Part shown: piece after piece, positions 1 through 6,916 of the stretch
Numbering within the stretch: position 1 is the first letter of the stretch
Layout: the number at the start of each line of letters is the position of its first letter
NCBI GenBank assembly: GCA_964195335.1
Contig: CAXMPC010000134.1
Span: 1 to 9,607, forward strand
Length of the DNA: 9,607 nucleotides
Origin: QNFN01 sp964195335
GTDB lineage: Bacteria; Pseudomonadota; Gammaproteobacteria; QNFN01
Direction: 5' to 3'
Made by a program: the position numbers and the translations under genes
Notes under the pieces: generated by a model
The model's input: only the letters and a program-made list of their open reading frames with translations
The model's database searches: none
Told to the model about the DNA's origin: nothing

Positions 1-704
1 ATCTCGAACCGGCGGAGCGGTTACGGCGGCTCGATCTCGAAGCGCGTGCACTCGACGGCGATGACGACGCCCTGCCGGGCGACCATGTCCATCTGGCGCT
101 GGCCGACGCCATAGAACGGCACCGATTGCCAAGGTCGCTGCTGCACGACCTACTGACGGCCTTTCGCCTCGACGTCACCAAGCGACGCTACCAGGACCAG
201 GACGAATTGCTCTTCTACTGTCGCCACTCGGCCAACCCGGTCGGACGGTTGCTGCTGCACCTGTTCGACCAGGCCACCGAGCAGAACCTCGAATACTCCG
301 ACGCCATCTGTACCGCACTGCAACTGATCAACCTGTGGCAGGACCTGGCGCAGGATATCGTCGAGCGTGATCGTCTCTACCTGCCACGCGAAGACTGGGA
401 AGACCGCGGCATCGTCGAGGACCAGCTGCTGGCCCGGCGTGACAGCCCGGAACTGCAGGAGGTCATCGCCCTCCAACTCGATCACGCCGAGCGGCTGATG
501 CACGAAGGCATGCCGCTGGGTGGCAGCCTGCCGGGCCGTCTCGGCCTCGAGATCCGACTGACGGTCGAAGGCGGGATGGCCGTCCTGCAGGCCTGCCGGT
601 GTCGGCCCGACAGCTTCGCCCGGCCACGGCTGTTGCGTACGGCCTGGCCCGGGTTGCTGTGGCGGGCGCTGTTGCCGACACGGCGCTGGCGCGAGGTGGC
701 ATAG
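1..704 (+). CDS. hpnC: Hydroxysqualene synthase HpnC-like (squalene/phytoene synthase family), 5' end outside window
   Basis: Trans-isoprenyl diphosphate synthase of the squalene/phytoene synthase family. HpnC converts presqualene diphosphate to hydroxysqualene in the HpnCDE route to squalene and hopanoids, at the cytoplasmic membrane. The open frame runs from position 3 to the TAG at 702-704 (233 codons visible), so the true start lies outside the window; a TTG at 126 is internal. Visible hallmarks are HSANPVGRLLLHLF and the second aspartate-rich region, QLINLWQDLAQDI followed by RLYLPREDW, where HpnC proteins read NFWQDV..D...GR.YLP.EDL. The downstream LPGRLGLEIRLTVEGG segment also matches HpnC rather than HpnD, whose motif usually reads DVGEDA..GR.Y.P. 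The first DxxxD motif is missing because it falls before the window, so roughly 45-50 residues are absent compared with the usual 270-290. hpnD and hpnE are expected on the unseen left side. HpnD is the main alternative; family membership is near certain. Confidence 0.85.
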   Translation, partial: LEPAERLRRLDLEARALDGDDDALPGDHVHLALADAIERHRLPRSLLHDLLTAFRLDVTKRRYQDQDELLFYCRHSANPVGRLLLHLFDQATEQNLEYSDAICTALQLINLWQDLAQDIVERDRLYLPREDWEDRGIVEDQLLARRDSPELQEVIALQLDHAERLMHEGMPLGGSLPGRLGLEIRLTVEGGMAVLQACRCRPDSFARPRLLRTAWPGLLWRALLPTRRWREVA

Positions 705-707
705 ACG

Positions 708-740
708 AAAAAGGGGTCAGAGTCGGCTGACTCTGACCCC
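708..740 (-). terminator. Probable rho-independent terminator of the Spy-like gene
   Basis: Read on the - strand, the 12-bp perfect GC-rich stem (740-729 with 724-713, loop 728-725) is followed directly by five T residues (712-708), the standard form of an intrinsic terminator. It sits 86 bp beyond the stop codon of the Spy-like gene. In the + direction the stem is preceded by A residues and has no T tract after it, so it should be weak for hpnC. The same hairpin is the left unit of the palindromic element, so the terminator appears to have been supplied by the repeat. Confidence 0.6.
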
Positions 741-823
741 GTCGGTGCCGGGCGGGGCGGAGCAGGATGGCCCCGGGACCGGCCTCTCGGGTGAGGGCTC
801 GATTGCGCCCCCTCTGACCCCTT
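708..823. repeat. REPIN/RAYT-like palindromic extragenic element with two inverted hairpins
   Basis: The left unit is a perfect 12-bp inverted repeat, GGGGTCAGAGTC (713-724) and GACTCTGACCCC (729-740), around a GGCT loop. The right unit is imperfect: GGGTGAGGG (789-797) can pair with CCCTCTGACCC (810-820), leaving a TG bulge. The outer edges are exact inverted copies over 12 bp (AAGGGGTCAGAG at 711-722 and CTCTGACCCCTT at 812-823). Two hairpins in opposite orientation bracketing a short spacer is the architecture of REPINs, and GGGGTCAGAGT-type palindromes are familiar to me beside REP-associated tyrosine transposases in proteobacteria. That last point is recall, not a search. No transposase is in the window, so the element would be non-autonomous. 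It fills nearly the whole gap between the convergent hpnC and spy-like genes. Confidence 0.6.
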
Positions 824-826
824 GTC

Positions 827-1363
827 CTAGAAGCCTCTCTTCTGTTGCCGACCCATCGGCATCTGGTCGAACTTCTTCTGCTGCTCCGGCATCAGTTGTC
901 CGTACAGGGACTCCATCGTCGTGGTCATGTCGTTCATCGCTGCCAGCCGTTCGCTCATCATCTCGGAACGGCGCCGGATACGCTCGGGCGCGGTCAGCGT
1001 CTCGCTCTGTGACCACTGGGCACGCATGGTCTCGCGGTGAGCGCGCATGCGCTCGCCCTGGACCTTGGCCTGGTCGCGGAAGGCCTGCCAGGCGGGTTCC
1101 TGTTCCGCAGTGATGGCGAGCTTGTCATGGAGCCCGTCGAGACGCTGTTCGAACGCGGCCGGATCACGCTGGCCCTGCTGCATTCGACCGTGCCTGCCGC
1201 CGCCCTGACCGTAGCCTTCGCCCTGCATCATCGGGCCGCTGCCAGGGCCGTAGCCTTGCTGGCAACCCCCGGGGCCGTAACCGGGGGCGGCGCTCACCAC
1301 GGCGGCCGTGGCGATCCCGGTGGCCAGGAGAGTGGTGAGGAAGATCTTGTTGCTGCGTTTCAT
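827..1363 (-). CDS. Spy/CpxP-family periplasmic (LTxxQ) protein with Gly-rich N-terminus
   Basis: A 178-residue exported protein of the Spy/CpxP family, periplasmic ATP-independent chaperones or envelope-stress and metal-response proteins. Residues 1-26 are a signal peptide: basic MKRSNK, a hydrophobic core, then VVSAA with likely cleavage near A25/A26. Residues 27-66 are a low-complexity Gly/Gln/Met segment with GYGPG and GYGQG repeats, one Cys (C34) and one His. Residues 67-170 are helical and charged, carrying LTxxQ-like signatures at 84-88 (ITAEQ) and 157-161 (LMPEQ). The ATG at 1363 is supported by AAGGAG (1375-1370) six bases upstream. The gene is monocistronic: lysS ends 193 bp upstream on the same strand and a terminator follows. 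The Gly-rich insert is unlike E. coli Spy or CpxP and, with its Met/His content, could bind metal (inference). The exact ligand or client is unknown. Confidence 0.8.
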   Translation of the reverse strand: MKRSNKIFLTTLLATGIATAAVVSAAPGYGPGGCQQGYGPGSGPMMQGEGYGQGGGRHGRMQQGQRDPAAFEQRLDGLHDKLAITAEQEPAWQAFRDQAKVQGERMRAHRETMRAQWSQSETLTAPERIRRRSEMMSERLAAMNDMTTTMESLYGQLMPEQQKKFDQMPMGRQQKRGF

Positions 1364-1555
1364 GGCTTGCTCCTTGAACCGGGGTATCCGGCGTTCTTTC
1401 CTGCTCTCATTACAGCAGGACCATGTAACGCGAACGTTGCGTGGGCGACGTTATTTGTAACGGTTTGTAATAGGGAGCCGAGAGAAACCATCGATCATTA
1501 AAGATGTCGCTTGTCAGGCGAGGAACACACCTGGCAGGAACGATTCTCGCTCTGG
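1364..1555 (-). promoter_or_regulatory. Upstream control region of the Spy-like gene
   Basis: This 192-bp gap between the lysS stop and the Spy-like start is the most AT-rich stretch in the left part of the window. It holds a tandem TTACAAA box at 1454-1470 (separate entry). An inverted repeat CCTGCT/AGCAGG with an 8-base loop lies at 1400-1419, in the expected leader. A weak -10-like TAATGA lies around 1406-1411 on the - strand with no good -35, as might be seen at an activator-dependent promoter. I found no convincing rho-independent terminator for lysS in 1500-1555. Confidence 0.4.
1454..1471 (-). promoter_or_regulatory. Candidate OmpR/CpxR-family response-regulator box (tandem direct repeat)
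   Basis: The + strand carries TTTGTAA twice, at 1454-1460 and 1464-1470, exactly 10 bp apart (one helical turn). Written as GTAAC-GGTTT-GTAAT (1457-1471) it is close to the enterobacterial CpxR box GTAAA-N5-GTAAA. It lies 94-108 bp upstream of a Spy/CpxP-family gene, and E. coli spy and cpxP are classical CpxR targets. The repeat is seen directly; the identity of the regulator is inference, and no cognate two-component pair of the OmpR type is in the window. Confidence 0.4.
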
Positions 1556-3073
<1,518 letters not shown>

Positions 3074-3094
3074 GGTTCTTGTTTAAGGCCTGGC

Positions 3095-4193
3095 CTAGAG
3101 ACCGTGCTTGAGGCTCTCTTCGATGAACTGGTCGAGGTCACCGTCGAGCACCGCCTGGGTGTTCCCGACCTCGACTCCCGTACGCAGATCCTTGATCCGT
3201 GACTGGTCGAGGACGTAGGAGCGGATCTGACTGCCCCAGCCGATGTCGGCCTTGGTCGCTTCCAGCGCCTGTTGGTCAGCGTTGCGCTTCTGCTGCTCGA
3301 GTTCGTAGAGCTTGGACTGCAGCTGCTTCATCGCCGTGGCCTTGTTCTTGTGCTGCGATCTGTCGTTCTGGCACTGCACGACGGTGTTGGTGGGCAGGTG
3401 AGTGATGCGCACCGCCGACTCGGTGCGGTTGACGTGCTGGCCGCCCGCTCCGCTCGCCCGGTAGACGTCGATGCGCAGGTCGGCCGGGTTGATGTCGATC
3501 TCGATGTCGTCGTCGAGCTCCGGGGCAATGAAGACCGAGGCGAACGAGGTGTGGCGCCGGTTACCCGAGTCGAACGGTGACTTGCGCACCAGGCGATGGA
3601 CCCCGGTCTCGGTGCGCAGCCAGCCGAAGGCGTGGTCGCCGTCGACCTTGATGGTTGCACTCTTGATACCGGCCACCTCGCCCGCCGAGGCCTCGATCAG
3701 CTCGGAATCGAACCCGCGTCGCTCAGCCCAGCGCAGGTACATTCGTAGTAGCATCTCGGCCCAGTCCTGTGCCTCGGTGCCGCCGGATCCGGCCTGGATG
3801 TCGATGAAGGCGTTGCAGCCGTCGGTTTTGCCGGAGAACATGCGCCGGAACTCGAGGTCGGCGACACGCAGTTCCATCTGTTCGAGTTCGCCGGCGACCT
3901 CGGCCATGGTCTCCTCGTCGTTCTCCTCGCGCGCCATCTCGAGCAGCTCGGTGGCCTCGTCGAGACCAAGGCCAACTTCGTCGATGACGTTGACAACCTT
4001 CTCCAGGGCCGCACGTTCCCGCCCCAGTGCCTGGGCACGCTCGGGTTGGTTCCAGACGTCGGGTTCCTCGAGTTCGCGGACGACTTCAGTCAGGCGATCG
4101 AGCTTCTCAGCGTAGTCAAAGGTACCCCCTCAGGGCTTCGGTTCGCCCTCGGAGGTCGTCGAGCCGGTGCAGGACGGGGTTGATCTCGAACAT
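3095..4193 (-). CDS. prfB: Peptide chain release factor 2, expressed by programmed +1 frameshift
   Basis: RF2 recognises UGA and UAA stop codons and triggers peptidyl-tRNA hydrolysis. Reading starts at the ATG at 4193 (MFEINPVLHRLDDLRG...) and meets an in-frame UGA at codon 26 (4118-4116). Skipping one base (4118) continues as DYAEKLDRLTEVV... from 4117 to the TAG at 3097-3095, giving 25 + 340 = 365 residues, the same as E. coli RF2. The stop-recognition tripeptide SPF is at 205-207 and the catalytic GGQ at 250-252. Residue 246 is Ala, as in most bacteria, not the Thr of E. coli K-12. An ORF finder sees only the part from an internal Met (residue 86), which lacks most of domain 1. lysS follows after 21 bp. 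No strong Shine-Dalgarno precedes the ATG. RF2 controls its own level: scarce RF2 means slow UGA reading and more frameshifting. Confidence 0.96.
4116..4130 (-). other. prfB programmed +1 frameshift site
   Basis: On the - strand the codons are AGG GGG TAC CTT TGA followed by C. This reproduces the canonical RF2 site: an internal Shine-Dalgarno (AGGGGG, 4130-4125), one codon of spacing (TAC), the slippery CUU and a poor-context UGA-C stop. The E. coli site differs only in TAT for TAC. The peptidyl tRNA-Leu slips from CUU to UUU, after which GAC is read as Asp26. Confidence 0.96.
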
Positions 4194-4365
4194 GTCAGCG
4201 GGGGTCCAGGCTGGGTGCGGCGTGTACCCTGAGGGCATAAAGGCGCCGAAGTGTACACCACGGCCATGAGAGGCGGAACCTCGCCTGACGGATAGAGTCG
4301 GTTGGATTACAGTTAGTTTAGAGTTACAGGCGGTGTGATGTTCGTCACCTCAATCCAGGAGCGAG
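4194..4365. promoter_or_regulatory. Divergent control region between prfB and the pncA-pncB operon
   Basis: This 172-bp region must hold the promoters for prfB (leftward) and the NAD-salvage pair (rightward). It contains a locally AT-rich stretch at about 4300-4330. TTACAG occurs twice on the + strand (4307-4312 and 4324-4329), and AGTTA occurs at 4311-4315 and 4322-4326. A possible rightward promoter is TTGGAT (4302-4307) with TTACAG (4324-4329) at 16-bp spacing; it is weak. I could not identify a convincing leftward promoter or a known NAD-regulator operator. A short inverted repeat AGGCG/CGCCT lies at 4271-4286. Confidence 0.3.
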
Positions 4366-4962
4366 ATGGTGCAGGCGCGACAACAACCCGGCCCCCGTAT
4401 GGGAGATGCCCTGGTCGTGGTCGACGTGCAGAACGACTTCCTGCCAGGCGGCGCGCTCGGTGTGCCCGATGGCGATGCCGTGGTGCCGGTGATCAACGCC
4501 TACCTGGCGCTGTTCAGCACCCCCGGCCTGCCGATCTTCGCCACCCGCGACTGGCACCCGGCCGACCACTGCTCTTTCACCGCCCAGGGTGGACCGTGGC
4601 CGCCACACTGCGTGCAGAACACCTCCGGAGCCGAGTACGCGCCGGGCCTGGAGCTGCCCGACACGGTACGCCAGGTGGCCAAGGCGATCGGGACCGAGAA
4701 AGACAGCTACTCCGGCTTCGAAGGCACCGACCTGGCGCCCGACCTGCGCGCCGCCGGGGCCGGGCGGCTGTTCATCGGCGGCCTGGCGACCGATTACTGC
4801 ATCCTCAACACGGTTCTCGACGCCCGACGCGAGGGTTTCGCCGTCTGTCTGCTGCTCGATGCCATCCGTGCCGTCGAGGTCACGCCAGGCGATGGTGACG
4901 CCGCGATCGTGCGCATGGCCGAAGCCGGCGCGGTGCCGGTGACCCTGGAGATCCTGGCATGA
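4366..4962 (+). CDS. pncA: Nicotinamidase (isochorismatase-like hydrolase fold)
   Basis: Hydrolyses nicotinamide to nicotinate and ammonia in the cytoplasm, the first step of Preiss-Handler NAD salvage. The protein has 198 residues. The catalytic triad is visible as D20 (VVVDVQNDF), K112 (GTEKDSYSGF) and C145 (GLATDYC). Metal ligands match the family: D62 and H64 (TRDWHP), H68 (ADHCSF) and H81 (WPPHC). Together these separate PncA from other isochorismatase-like hydrolases. The ATG at 4366 is preceded by AGGAG (4357-4361); an internal ATG at 4399 would still keep D20 but has no ribosome site. The stop overlaps the next start (ATGA, 4959-4962), so the pair is a translationally coupled operon. 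The first twelve residues are a short non-conserved extension. Confidence 0.93.
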   Translation: MVQARQQPGPRMGDALVVVDVQNDFLPGGALGVPDGDAVVPVINAYLALFSTPGLPIFATRDWHPADHCSFTAQGGPWPPHCVQNTSGAEYAPGLELPDTVRQVAKAIGTEKDSYSGFEGTDLAPDLRAAGAGRLFIGGLATDYCILNTVLDARREGFAVCLLLDAIRAVEVTPGDGDAAIVRMAEAGAVPVTLEILA

Positions 4963-6305
4963 GCCACGACGCCTTGATGACCGATCTCTACCAGCTGACC
5001 ATGCTGCAGGGGTACCACCACCAGGGCATGACCGAGACGGCGGTGTTCGAGTTCTTCGTCCGCCAGCTGCCCGACCAGCGCGGCTTCCTGCTCGCTGCCG
5101 GGCTCGAACAGCTGGCCGATTACCTCGAGCAGGTCCGCTTCGAGAATGACGACCTCGACTGGCTGCGCGGCACCGGCCGCTTCGACGATGCCTTTATCGA
5201 CAGCCTGGCCGGTTTCCGTTTCAGCGGTGACGTCGATGCCATGCCCGAGGGCACCGTCTGCTTCGCCGGCGAACCGCTGTTGCGGGTCACCGCCCCGCTG
5301 CCCGAGGCGCAGTTCATCGAAAGCCGCCTGATCAACCTGGTACACCTGCAGACATTGATCGCGAGCAAGGCGGTGCGCTCCGTCATCGCCGCGCGCGGCC
5401 GCTTGCTGGTCGACTTCGGCATGCGTCGTGCCCATGGCGCCGAGTCGGCACTGCTCGCCGCGCGGGCGGCCTACATTGCAGGCTTCGACGGCACCGCGAC
5501 AGTCGCCGCCGGACGGCAGTTCGGTATCCCGGTGTTCGGCACCATGGCCCACTCCTTCGTCCAGGCCTACACCAGCGAGCGCGCCGCTTTCCGCGACTTC
5601 GCCCACAGCCAACCGAACAACGTCGTGCTCCTGATCGACACCTACGATAGCGAGGCAGGTGCCCGCAAGGTGGTCAGGCTGGCGCCGGAACTGGAACGCG
5701 AGGGGATTCACATCAAGGCGGTGCGCATCGACAGCGGCGACCTGCGCGAATCGGCGCGCCGCGTACGCTCGATCCTCGACGCCGGCGGCCTGACCGACAC
5801 CGGGATTTTCTGCAGCGGCAACCTCGATGAGTATCGGGTCGCGCGCCTGGCCGCGGCCGAGGCGCCGATCACCGGGTTCGGCATCGGTACCCACGTCACC
5901 ACCTCGAACGACATCCCCTACCTCGACTGCGCCTACAAACTGCAGGAGTACGCCGGCCTGGCGCGGCGCAAGCGCTCACCGGGAAAATCGACCTGGCCAG
6001 GACGCAAGCAGGTGTGGCGTCGCTACGACAGCTTCGGGAGACCGTGCGGTGATGTCGTGACCCTGGCCGATGCCGCCGGGCCCGCAGGGGCGCGGGCCCT
6101 GTTGCAGCCACTGCTGCGTGACGGGCACCGGGTGGCCCCGGCCGAACCGCTGGAAGCCATTCGCAAAAGGGTGCAGGACCAGCTCGAACTTCTGCCGGTA
6201 CCGCTACGCCGCCTGTCGGGCCAGCCTGCCTACCCGGTCGAGGTCGATCCGGGGCTGCAGTTACTCGCCGAGCGTATCGACCAGGTCCAGGCCGCGAGCG
6301 GCTGA
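4959..6305 (+). CDS. pncB: Nicotinate phosphoribosyltransferase
   Basis: Joins nicotinate to PRPP, with ATP hydrolysis, to make nicotinate mononucleotide, the step after nicotinamidase in Preiss-Handler salvage. The protein has 448 residues, similar in length to the PncB proteins of Mycobacterium. Visible signatures are TDLYQLTML at 8-16, DFGMRRAHG at 152-160, GTMAHSFVQAY at 194-204 with H198 at the position of the phosphorylated His, DTYDS at 227-231, RIDSGDL at 256-262 and the phosphate-binding GFGIGT at 306-311. A basic segment, RRKRSPGKSTWPGRKQVWR, lies at 336-354. The TDLYQLTM and DTYDS pattern points to the human NAPRT/actinobacterial branch rather than the E. coli PncB branch. The ATG at 4959 has GGAG (4947-4950) eight bases upstream. 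The gene ends only 5 bp from the stop of the convergent response regulator. Confidence 0.94.
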   Translation: MSHDALMTDLYQLTMLQGYHHQGMTETAVFEFFVRQLPDQRGFLLAAGLEQLADYLEQVRFENDDLDWLRGTGRFDDAFIDSLAGFRFSGDVDAMPEGTVCFAGEPLLRVTAPLPEAQFIESRLINLVHLQTLIASKAVRSVIAARGRLLVDFGMRRAHGAESALLAARAAYIAGFDGTATVAAGRQFGIPVFGTMAHSFVQAYTSERAAFRDFAHSQPNNVVLLIDTYDSEAGARKVVRLAPELEREGIHIKAVRIDSGDLRESARRVRSILDAGGLTDTGIFCSGNLDEYRVARLAAAEAPITGFGIGTHVTTSNDIPYLDCAYKLQEYAGLARRKRSPGKSTWPGRKQVWRRYDSFGRPCGDVVTLADAAGPAGARALLQPLLRDGHRVAPAEPLEAIRKRVQDQLELLPVPLRRLSGQPAYPVEVDPGLQLLAERIDQVQAASG

Positions 6306-6318
6306 AAGGTTCAGGCCG
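6299..6318. other. Stem-loop spanning the two facing stop codons (possible bidirectional terminator)
   Basis: CGGCTGAA (6299-6306), loop AGG (6307-6309) and TTCAG-G-CCG (6310-6318) form an eight-pair stem with one bulged G (6315). The hairpin contains the pncB stop (6303-6305) and the response-regulator stop (6313-6311 on the - strand). There is no T tract on either side, so rho-independent termination is doubtful. It is the only candidate structure in the 5-bp gap between the convergent operons. Confidence 0.3.
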
Positions 6319-6916
6319 AGCCGAGCACCATCCGCACCAGGTCGGAGAGCGACTCCGCCTCCAGCTTCTTCATCAACCGCGCCCTATGCACCTCGACCGT
6401 GCGCGCACTGATGTGCAGCTGGTCGGCGATCTCCTTGTTGGTGCGCCCGGCGACGATCAGGTTGAGTGCTTCACGCTCGCGCGGGGTCAACTGCTCGAGT
6501 CGCTTCGCCATCTGGTCGCGCTCGGCCTTGCGGTGTTTCTGCAACGCCCCCTTGGCCAGTGCGTACTGGACCCGGGTCAGCAGGTGTTCGTCGTCGAACG
6601 GCTTCTCGAGAAAATCGACGGCGCCCTGCTTCATCGCGCGCACCGCCTTGGGCACGTCGGCGTGGCCGGTGAGGAAGATGACCGGCATGGTGATCTCGCG
6701 CTCCTGCAACCGCTGTTGCAGGTCGAGTCCGTCCATGCCCGGCATGCGGATGTCGAGCACGATACAGCCGGTCATCGACGACTCGACCGCGGTCAGGAAC
6801 TCGTCCGGGGCGGCGTAGTCGGCGGTGCTCAGGCCGTCGGACCGGAACAGCATGCACATCGCCTTGCGCACCGCGTCGTCGTCGTCGACAACGTGGACCG
6901 TAGGCTCATGCTTCAT
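6311..6916 (-). CDS. FixJ/LuxR-type two-component response regulator
   Basis: A 201-residue DNA-binding response regulator. The receiver domain (about 1-120) has the acidic pocket D11/D12, phospho-acceptor D55 (CIVLDIRMPGMDG), T83 (FLTGHAD) and K105 (LEKPFDDEH). The output is a LuxR-type helix-turn-helix at about 138-199 (LTPREREALNLIVAGRTNKEIAD..ISARTVEVHRARLMKKL). This arrangement is the FixJ/TtrR/StyR class, which activates promoters after phosphorylation. The frame stays open upstream to 7330, but the translation there is non-protein-like. The true start is the ATG at 6916, chosen because a strong Shine-Dalgarno precedes it and the receiver begins at once. The gene overlaps the upstream kinase by 11 bp (stop at 6906), so the two are coupled and the kinase is almost certainly the partner. 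Target genes are unknown. Confidence 0.92.
   Translation of the reverse strand: MKHEPTVHVVDDDDAVRKAMCMLFRSDGLSTADYAAPDEFLTAVESSMTGCIVLDIRMPGMDGLDLQQRLQEREITMPVIFLTGHADVPKAVRAMKQGAVDFLEKPFDDEHLLTRVQYALAKGALQKHRKAERDQMAKRLEQLTPREREALNLIVAGRTNKEIADQLHISARTVEVHRARLMKKLEAESLSDLVRMVLGSA

Noticed and set aside
1500..1555. Rho-independent terminator after lysS
   Set aside because: Only a 4-bp TCGC/GCGA pairing and other short repeats are present, with no T tract.
4116..4118. prfB as a pseudogene because of an in-frame UGA at codon 26
   Set aside because: The stop sits in the conserved programmed frameshift context and the +1 frame continues as full-length RF2 with SPF and GGQ intact.
4794..5894. 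366-codon open frame on the - strand opposite pncA/pncB
   Set aside because: Antisense to two well-supported enzymes, and no family features in the translation. Long antisense frames are expected at this GC content.
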